DNA from: Branchiostoma floridae
Lineage: Eukaryota > Chordata > Leptocardii > Amphioxiformes > Branchiostomatidae
DNA: 64,000 bases
Reading direction: 5' to 3'
Assembly: GCF_000003815.2 (NCBI RefSeq)
Contig: NC_049995.1
Span: 12,228,061-12,292,060, forward strand
The notes under the pieces were generated by a model that saw only the letters and a list, made by a program, of their open reading frames with translations, did not search any database and was not told where the DNA came from. Below are positions 11,501-22,100 of this stretch, in pieces. Positions within the stretch are counted from its first letter, which is position 1; each line of letters opens with the position of its first letter. The translations under genes and the position numbers were made by a program.

Positions 11501-14500
11501 TGAGGAATAATTTATCATAATGCATAACATCTTGGAGAAGCTAAGTTGTGTCCGCGTTTTTCATTCGTGAAGTCGCCAGTCATTGTTTTAAAAATCATCT
11601 TATAGTTAATAGTAGTACTTATTTCTCTTCTTAGACTTAGTGTTTCGCACTTACAAGGAAGCGTATGGCAGTTGAACACACATAGCTGAAGTGTGTGGCC
11701 CAAGGGCCAAATAGACATAGAGATTGGCACCGCCCTTGTCTGTATGTACACCGAAAGGTAGAGTATGGATTCTAACTTAAACTGACAAAAAATGCTCAAG
11801 GTAGACCAAAGACTACATATTAATTAGCATCACAAATTTGTACATTTTTTGTTTTCTACAAGAATTATATCTGTGAGCACATTTTACTGCGAAAAAAAGT
11901 TAGTTATGTTCTAGTCTTGTTCAGGGCCGTCAGAGCCTTTCTGTCGTTGCTATACCAAGAGAAACTTTATCCACATACAAAGGGATTTTGTCTCCACGCT
12001 TGCTTAGACCTCATGAAAGGAACTCTAAATGCAGCACGTGCAGCGAAATAGCAGCATCTTTTTGGCAAGGTCATTCACTGTAAACAGATCTAGATATGTC
12101 ACAACGGTGCTATGTCAAGCGAAGGCCGTTTGAAGTATAGTTTTTATGACCATTTTTCTTTCTTCCCTTTCAACTTTTCTTTGCCAAGGACACGGTATAA
12201 AGTTACAGTTGGACGTACAATAACTGTTATAAGGACAAAATAGTATTTGCGAATGAAAATTGTCTTTCTCAACACAATTAAGTCGAATGAGACAACTGAC
12301 AGCAATGATAAACCACACTTGGGCATGTGATGAGAAAAGGATTCTGACTGTTTCTTTCACGAAGCTCAATAAATTTCTTACTCAATTGTCATCACATAAC
12401 AAGATCAGAGGGCTACTGCAAAGTAACAGTCTACGTGAGTAGTATTGAGACGGTATCTCTCGTCCTTTTATAGTATGAAGCATCATGAGACAAGCTCGAC
12501 TAGCTAAGAGTGAGAACTAACTGATCATGACCCAATAGTAGAAGGGGTTACGAAGGCTGCTCAAAAATATCCCAAATTTTGAAGTGAGTATAGTTTGTAA
12601 AAGTGCATTTCCCATGGTCAGAACATACAGGGTCTGTCAGGGGGTTTGAATCTAGAAATTCATGATTTAAGTACTCTTTAAAAGCCCGCGCGATGTCTGA
12701 TTTTCCCCGTGGAGGTTCTCCTTTATTCCCAGGTGTAGGGCAAAGGGCTTAAGTACCAGGTAAGTAAACTCTCCATTCTGGACTACAAACACAAAACAAA
12801 CTTGACCTCTGCTCGTAGTTACAGATCGTTTGCCGATGTTGTCCCCAAAATAGAGGCCCAGAAACACACGATATGGGTCTACCTGTGTGGTCATTGTTGT
12901 GTGTTGAAGTGTTATCCAATGGACTTGAGCATGGCGTGACCCAGGACAATAGGGGATCGCTGAGAGTTCATGTTCAGACCACGCGCTGCAGGTGCAGGTG
13001 TTTGTGTTAGGGAGACCGTAGAGATCAGAGTTGTGATCTGTAGTGACTTGAAACAACGGGAAAACTAACGAGATAAATCAAGATGATAAAAAATCTTTTC
13101 TTTTGAGTGTGGATCATGCATGGGTTTTGCCACTACACAAAGCTAAGCTTTTAGTGTTCTATTATCAGGGATGTAGCTTGGTTTCCTCGGCGCTGTAATC
13201 TATGTATGAAGATCAGGGTTGTAATCAGTAGTGGCTTGAAACAGCGGGAGAACTAGCTAAGAGATAAGTCAAGATAATTCTGAACTTTCCCCTATAGTTT
13301 GGACCTCGCAAACACACGCTTTTTTTGTCATAAAACAAATATCTAAGCTTCCAGTGTTCTACCAAGGCTGTAGCCATGTTGCGTCGGCACTGCAAGCTTC
13401 TATCACTACCTGACTAAGCCCATCCATTGTGTGTTTGTTTGTTTGTTTGTTTGTTGTTTTAGCCCACTTATAACAGTTCTGCTAAAGGTCCATTTCAGGG
13501 AGGGCTGAAGTAAAATTCTGCCGCAGTGATGTTGGCTCTAGAGCCCTAGAACTGTCCCGTGTAGGCCTTGGCAACAGTTTTAATTGGAGCCTATTACATT
13601 TTGCATGTTGTTTGTCTTTGTTTTCAATTTCTTAGGACTCATTAAAAAGTTTATTTGAATTTCTTAGGAGGCTTGGACGATTTCAAGATGTTCGTGAATT
13701 GTTCATAAGTATACACATATTCAGCAAAATTCTTGAAAGTCAAAAGTGTTGACGAATGGTACATGACATCGCCTGTGTTTATACACCAACATGAATGGGA
13801 CAATAGGGTGATAGTTGGAACGCAAAAAAACAAACTTATCTGTGTAACGTTACCTCATACGTGCATGGCTTGATGAAAAATGCACCATGGGATAGCTTTC
13901 ACGATGCAGAATTTACACTTTGTGCAAAGCGCCACCACTCTTATTTGGTCATCTTTTGCAGCAAACCTTGGACTCCAATGGATACTAGTAACGCTTTGGA
14001 GTTGTTCACAAATGATCATGGAAAAAAGAAGCATCATCGAGTAAGCAAGCTAAGAACAACGTACGTACGCAATAACTCCATAGGGGGTCATAGACAGCTA
14101 TCAGGTACCAAAAAGTGATTATCTGAATTTTAGTCGGCACATTCAGCGCTTTGTTAGTTTAATCTAATTCATTAGCTTCGGCCAAAGTCGTTGTTAAAAG
14201 TTAGACAGATACGTCAACAAGGCTTTCTAGTTTTATGGATATATAATTGAGTTTTTAGCAGACATATTTCATTATGAATGCTTACGCACAACTTTGACCC
14301 TTTGTGACCTTTGTTCAAAGACGAAGTAACGATGTTGACGGTTAATTTTCACCAAAAGAAATTGGTCTTTTGTGTAAGCAGTTTCCAGAATGACCTGATA
14401 TGACTTGTTAGCGTAGGTGTGCCTACTGGATTTCGAAATGAGTCTAAAACTTTGAACACCAAGAAATGACCGTTACATTTCTCTGAATGTTGACAAATAC

Positions 14501-16055
14501 ATGGCAAGGTGGCTTTATGGTTAGAATGGTTGGCTTAGATTCGAAAGGTTCTTGGTTCGAACCCCTAGCAGGCCCCAATGGTGTGCGCTGGGGAAAGAAA
14601 CGTTACACCAATTTCTTCACTTCTCCCACGTCACAAAGTGTAAATGGTTAATAGTAGGTTCGGTTAGAGACATCCTCGGGCTGGGACGTTAAAAAGTACG
14701 TCCCGTGTTTGAGGAGACCCACACCGTTAGCACGTTAAAGAACCCACCACACTTACCAAAAAGAGCAGAGTTTTACCCCAGTGCAAGTGAAAAAACAATC
14801 AGTCCGATCTGAAGCAAGTGCAAGACTTTGTCAACTTAAGAATTTATTTTACGTTTGGCTTTATTTTAGATACATTTGCAGTACAAGGTAGCCTGGGTAC
14901 CATCCGGGTAGTAGTTCTCTCCTGTATTCACTTCTACCTGTCAGAGAAGCGACTGTATATAGTGTATAATGAATTAAACGAATGGTACCCAGGCTATGTA
15001 CAATGACCTCTCAAATACTAATATCTTGTGCCCTCTATACTACTGACTTACCTGGATACACTATGCTGGTTGTCCCGGATATCCGGGGGTTGGACCGGGC
15101 GTAGGCTCGGACCTCCTCGGCTAGGAGAGCGAGGTTTGCCCGCTCCAGCGCCGAGCACAGCTCGTCCGGCGAGGCGGAGTCTCCCTTCTTGTGCTTCCAT
15201 AGCAAGAGCATCTGTTGTTTCTGTGTAAATAAAAGTTGTTATGTTTTTAAAATTGTTGAAACTCATCACAGTGGTCTCATTTAGGCAAGACAGGAAAGAC
15301 GTTAACCAAAGATCCCTTCCCTCAGATTCATTTTATGTTGATATGATTTTAAAATCGTTGTAAGTCAGCATAGTGTTTTTTTTAACAAGATAGGGAAGAC
15401 TTAAATTTAAGATAAATATAAGGATCCCTTCCTTCAGGTGAACGCTGTTATCATCATGGAAGCTCATCTGTGTACAATGCTAAACTTTCCTCCAACACAA
15501 AGGTAAGAACGGATCAAATTTTTGACGACCACTGTCACCTTCGCCAGGATCAATATTGATGACCAATCACTTTAGAAGGTAAACTCGTGAGATACAGACA
15601 CAGACACATCTTATTAGCACGTGATCTTGTGGATACATGACGTCAGCAATTGGTCAAACGTGCTAGGATGTGATTGGTCATCAGTGCTCATCCTGAAGAC
15701 GGCTACAGTAGTCGTCAAAAAATTTGATCCGCGTATACCTTTGTGTTGGAAAAAAAGCTAACGTTGCATAAAGGATTCCTTTATTTAGATTTATATCTTT
15801 ACGGTTTTCATTATATTGCCCATTCCTTACCTGCGCTAACAGATCTCCATGATTTTCGTACGCCAGCACGGCCAGGTCCTCATCATCCAGCCCCAGCAGC
15901 TTGGCCAGCGGTTTCCAGTCGCACTGCTTCAGCTCGGAGGACACGTCACGGAGGACTTTGTCAAACTCAGACATCGGGGGATCTGTTTTTAAAACACAGG
16001 AAAATCCAGGTAAATTACATAGCCTATCTTTTAGCATGCAAGGAAACTGGAAATG

Positions 16056-16107
<52 letters not shown>

Positions 16108-19100
16108 AACAGTTACATATGGCGTAGTGGGTACTGGTACCTCTATCCCGGGGGTGATACTTTAAAACAAGTTTTATAACTAAACACTTTGTAGTGACTC
16201 TGAACCTTACCACATTCATTCTTTAACTATCACGATTCGGGAGATTGACGTTGATTTTACATCACTAATCCCTGCACAACTATAGACAGCACGATCTAGA
16301 GGTTTGCCATGACTTTGTATTTGTTATAGCTTCCGTTTGATATTACGGCACTAAGTCCTGCATTGTCAAAGAAAACACGTTTTACGGTCTTAAAAGACAT
16401 CTCCTTAATCTTTTTACCTCCTTTACACACGATTTCCGTCACAATTTTTCACAACTTATGCTTCGCTTTTTTTTCTACACATTTGGTGTTGCTCATTACT
16501 AACTCCTAATGGCCAGGATAAGGTTGAGAGACCTTGGTTAGCTATGTGTGAAAGGGAGTTAAAACTAAACAGTACCTGTACGTGCGAATTTCAGGCGAGC
16601 AGAGCGTTACAGGCACTCAATATTGACGGAACCAAATCCTGTAAACACTAATACCTGACGAGTTGAAAGAAACCTTCCTTTAGAAGAGTTTTAGGTATTT
16701 GTGAACAGACATATCTAGCGGTCCGGGGGATTTCTTGTTGTTGGAAGAGTTTTGAATTAGCTGGGGAAGTGAATTAAGGAAGGCGAACTGTTCTGTAGAA
16801 AAACTACACCAACTGCATGTTAACTAATGAGCTTTCTTCGTACTTGTTGACCGGAACTGGGGTTAGAATTGATATGGTTTTGGTCAATGTTTCTTTGTGA
16901 TCTGTTTGCATGCATCTACGGGTATTGTATTCCGGTTACTTACCCAACTATTTGATGCTCTTTGTCTGTCTGTCTGTCTGTCTGTCTGCCTGCCTATCTG
17001 TCTGTCTGTCTCTCTCTTTGTCTGTCTGTCTGTCTCTCTCACACGAACGCACGCACGCACACACACACACACACATAAACAAACTCACACACACACAGAC
17101 ATATATGCACATAGATATATAACATACCAAATGACCTTAAACTGAACATTTATTATTGCGTTCAACGGCTGTAGTATTCTTCCGCAGACCAATTCAGTCT
17201 TGACGTCAGTTTTGTTGTGTCTTGCTACTAGTATAGTATTTAGTGTCGTCCCAAAAGGCTTAAACAAAACCCAAACCGACCGAAACCTATACACCACCAA
17301 CAATGGTCCCTGCAAACCTTGTTCTAACAGTTAGGCATCGTATATAAACGTTCTTTCACCGTCCTGGGTGCCTTGTTTTGTCTGTATGGTAGCGGTGTAT
17401 ACATAGCAAAACGTACCGTATCATAACAATCATCTAGATGGGATCTGACATGCGAACCTAGAGTTTTAAAGTTCACTTGGGACCCAAGCACACGCGCCGT
17501 ATGTGTGGTGGTCGTCCAACTATAACAAGATGTTTGTGATATTCCTGTATGTGTCATACCAAATTGATCTCTTTTGTTACCGTAAATGTTCTATCATGTT
17601 AGATCCTTGACAGCGGTTGGTTCTGTTACAGCTTGATTAAAAATCCTACTACGACAAAATCGTAGAAAGGTTTATTTGAACCTTACGCGATGCAAATTGT
17701 ATGATGTAGCCTGACAAACTTTTGCAATTGTACGAAAGTTTTGACAATGAAATGTCAGATCTTGAGCAAATAAAAAGAACGCCCGTTTTGTAAGATTGCC
17801 AGTAGCTCTTCGTTAATTAGTCTCTACCAAACTCCGGATCGCTGGAAAATCGTAGAAATGGAACAAATAGAGAGGAATATAACCGGCCAGGGAACAGCTC
17901 GCGATCCTGTTGCCTAGCCGGCTATATTCCTCTGGCCGGCATACTCCTCTATTTGTACCATTTCTACGATCTTTTCCAGCGACTCGGAGTCTGGTAGAGA
18001 CTATTCGTTAATGATATCAGAAACCCTGTGACCAAAGCTATGATCTACCCTCGCCCCTGCTGTGGCAAATACCGTGAACTGCATGACATATATACCATGA
18101 CCAAAGGTTCTGTCCATTCTGCCCAAATCATATTGAAGATGAATTTCATTTTATAATGGAATGTTCTAGATACGCTAGTTTACGCAACGAATTATTCATG
18201 TTTCTCTAAGCAAGTACAACATATTTCAAAAGACTCGATGCTACAGACAGATTTGCACATTTATTTAGATGTCAGAACTCCCATAATGCAAAAATAGGCA
18301 AATATATCAAGGACTGCTCTGCTATTAGAAAGAATACTGAAGCTAATGATTAGCCTACTTCATTATGATACTATATGAATGAATTATGCATATTAGCCCT
18401 TATTGTTATGTTAACTATGATGTTAAGCTTTATCCTATACCTCTATTTTGTACTTTATGTCATAGTTGTTGCCATACTTTGTACCATGTACAATTGTCGT
18501 GCAATAAAGTTCTTCTGTATAATGACCGACGGGTCAAGTAGGTACAAAATTCACCGGTGTCAAGAAGGTTTCGAGAGAGGAAAAAATAGGAAATTGTATT
18601 TGCCTTTGAAAAAATATGAAATTCTTTCATCACTAACTGAACCTAGGCTTGAACCCCGCTCTAGCAAATACTCTTCACTAAACATGCCCTGTAGGTCGAG
18701 TGACGACGAAAAACACATAGAAAGTCAAGAAAGCTTATGGAAACGCTTAGTTCTTTCGAAAAATACTGTATATAATAAAATCTATGATGGCAATAGCAAA
18801 TTATGTGTAGCAAATAATAGGAGCTCGCTGAAATAAAACGACTTATAGGTCGATTGGCTATGAAAAATCATGGTTGTCAAGGGAACACTGAATGCTTTAA
18901 ATAATAAAGAATGTGTGAACATTGATCTACCCATACCCCTCTAACGCAAATAATGGAAGGTCCCAGATACAAAACGACCTTTAGGTCAAGTGGCGATGAA
19001 AAATCACTGCTGTCAGCGGAGTTGACAGTCCGCTGTGTTCCGCTGTTGATTGTTTATAAAGGAGCTATTGGCACTCCCCCTACACACTCACTGTACAAAC

Positions 19101-22100
19101 ATTAAGGGTTGTAATCTACAGGCTCTAAGGAGGGGCACGGCTTGTCTGGACCTCCCGTCAATTATAAACACGTTGTCTTAAGTAAGCTATTACTAGAATA
19201 AATACAGAATTTTGGTTTTAATCCAACGTTAACGTTTTTTCTTGGTACATACTATCGCTAACCAAGTAAAAGCTGTTACGTTTAGTGTGTTACAACAGAA
19301 TACGCGGTACAATTGTTTTAAACGTTTGGTGATAGATCTGCATATACTGAAATAATCTAATCCTGAAATAATAACACAATACGTATCAATTAGTTATAAA
19401 TAAGATAAGAATGGGCTAACAATGTGCAATAATTCAAAGAGAAATATTGTAAAAACTCCAAACTAGCACGTATTGACAGTTTGTATTACTACAAGGCGAG
19501 AAGGCTAAGACCGGGCAAGATTTGCAGCTGTACAATTATCACATACTAGTACGATCACAAACCCAGAGCATTCTTACATATACAATAACTATAGGAGAGT
19601 CTGGCGTGTGTCGTGCAAAATCCAGCTGTATTGTTGCAGATCAAAAAGCCAGTCTTGGATACTTGTTAAATTCATAACTCTAAAATACCCCATGACATTT
19701 TTACCTTACGACGACCTAAGATACATGTGACCGTGCGTTCAGAGCCCACGTAATGTCCCCACCTAACCTGGTGCTAATTGATAGAAGATAAACTACCTTT
19801 ATTTACTGTCGGCAGGCCGAGACGGTAAACACGGCTGTGAAAAGGTCTAAAATGGCAGCGATTGCGTGTAAAACTTTGCCAAGTCATCGTTCAGTAACTA
19901 CAGAAACTAGCTTTAAGAAATGTTGCTCTGATAAATTCTGTCCCCTGACCCAACATTTGCTTGAAGAATAGTATTTTCTATGACTAGAAAAGCCGATATA
20001 AAACTCTAGGCCTAAGTCTGTTTAAATAGTTTGTGCATAAACTAGCTTTCAGTCATTAGAATTATTGAGTCCTTTCTGCATATTTCAGCGTAAAAATGGC
20101 CTCGTCCTTTCTAAAGCCACTGGGTCACACAGATCTCTGCAAGCACTACAGCCGGGAACTACGAGGGGCGTGCAATAAGTAATGGTCCTGACCCACTTCC
20201 AGTTGTCTGATCTAAATGAAATTTTGTATGTGTAATAATTCATATCTCTATGGGTTATGTTGCAAAAGACAGCTCTGAACTAATTGTGGTTTCTGATTTA
20301 CTGGTGTTTGAACTTAGTCAGGTGCGAAATGGACCAGGTGTGAAATGGAACCAGTTGAGTGTCGCGCAGTGATCCGGTTTTTGTATTTGAAAGGACGCAC
20401 ACCAAAGAAGACTTTTGATGAAATAAATGAAACTTATGGTGATGATGCCCCATCATATGACCTTGTAAAACGCTGGCATCCTGAATTCAAACGTGGCTGG
20501 AAGTCTGTGGAAACAGCTCCCAGACCTGGTCGTCCCTCTTGTGCCATTGATGAGGCATCAGTTGGAGGACCAACCTGGGGTGTCCTACAAAATCGGTGTC
20601 CAGAGCTGCATCAAACGATGGGAGAAATGCATAACTCTGGGTGATTCCTATGAAGAGAAAGACTAATAACTGTGCCAAGTTTCATTAATCTCCTTCTATG
20701 GGAAATGGGTCAGGACCATTACTAATTGCACGCCCCTCGTAGTCCGTTGGAGGCGATATGTGTTAAACTACCATTATATTTGTTATAGCAGCCATGTATA
20801 CGTACTGATCAGTGTGTATCGCTGTTTAAACTTTTTGGTATGAGATTTGAACCTACGACCTCTCTTAAATGCAAGGCAAGCACTGTACTATTGCACGGTG
20901 TTTCTGGGTCAACTAGTATTGATTTTTAGATATACACTGTCACTTATACTGTACTTTTACGCTATACGTTATTGACAAGACAACGACTAGACAGGCTTTC
21001 TCGGAAACCGAGACACTGCGATGGGAGTGTCACTACATGACAGAAACAGGTCAAATCACTTACGGACATGAAATATTGATATAAAATCAATGTTAGAATA
21101 TGAGCATCATTATTGGTACTTCTATGGGGAATATTGAGAGATGACAGGGAAAACTTTGAACTTAAAACATTTTCAATGGGTCCAAAAAGAGAGCAAGACT
21201 CATTTGTAGCGTGAAATATTGAAAATGAGACGATGGAAGGAAAATGATTTGATGAAAGATGATGATAAAAGAATAATAAAGCTTTCAAACGTGTAGATTC
21301 ATGCCTTTCGTTCTATTTAGTTTTAGATCAATTTCAGAGTTGTATGGTTCATTTTTCTACCTTAAATTATACTTGCCATAAAACCACATCAAACGAGGGA
21401 TAAAAGATATAACAACATCTTTCCTTAAAACTATCTTTGCGTTTATTATAGTTATATGTACATTTGGCATTACACACACAGCTACTGTCCTATAACAACA
21501 TTGTAGAAACACCTGTCGAAACTATTGGGCGTGAGAACGTCTCAAAACAATTACAAATACCCGTCTTTTGTTTTGTCTTGTTGCTCCATTCCCTTAGGAA
21601 TTCAGACAATTATGTCTTTCTTTCAACAAATGACGATCTATCTTTTAACAAATCACGCTACACCCTTTTCTTGTCATCCCTGTTCTTACTTGTTTAATCT
21701 GACGAAACATCTTCCCTTTCAAGACGTTAACATTATCTTAAGACGTAACTTAAAGACAAAAACCTGTTCTTATGCAGTGGCCCACTTCAAAGTAATTACT
21801 ACATTTTCCGCTTGGTTAAGGGTAAGCATAATTACGTACTTCTAATGATAGAGTGCAACATTTAACTGTAAGCACTTTACATTTTTGCGACTGAATAGAT
21901 TGCTAGATACTTTTAAATAGCCTATGTAGGCAAGTACCTCCGCGTTCGTGTACGTTGCTAGTCTCTTCCTGACTCGGGCCTGGCCAAATAGTAATAGGGG
22001 ACTTTGGCCAAGGTAGGAATGAAAGCCTAGTAGAAGTTAATTGACCTAGGAGTGAGCTGAACGGCCGGCGGATAGCTGGATAGACTGCAAAAGACTGACT

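Larger units (their letters stand above)
11482..15051. other. Intron 3 of the death-domain gene
   Basis: A 3.6-kb intron with the direct duplication at 13010-13400, a SINE at 14505-14860 and a short MITE at 14889-14996. A 129-codon minus-strand frame at 12667-13056 has no recognisable motif and overlaps the duplicated block, so I do not call it a gene. Confidence 0.6.

Noticed and set aside
12667-13056. 129-residue minus-strand frame in intron 3
   Set aside because: No recognisable motif or splice context, and part of it lies in a duplicated non-coding block.
15743-16165. Plus-strand frame of 140 residues
   Set aside because: Antisense to death-domain exon 2 and extended through the AC repeat.
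16897-17145. Leader-like hydrophobic frames
   Set aside because: They read TCTG and AC microsatellite.
18375-18836. 153-residue frame with a hydrophobic start
   Set aside because: It begins in the A/T-rich 3' tail of a LINE fragment and runs into short direct repeats.
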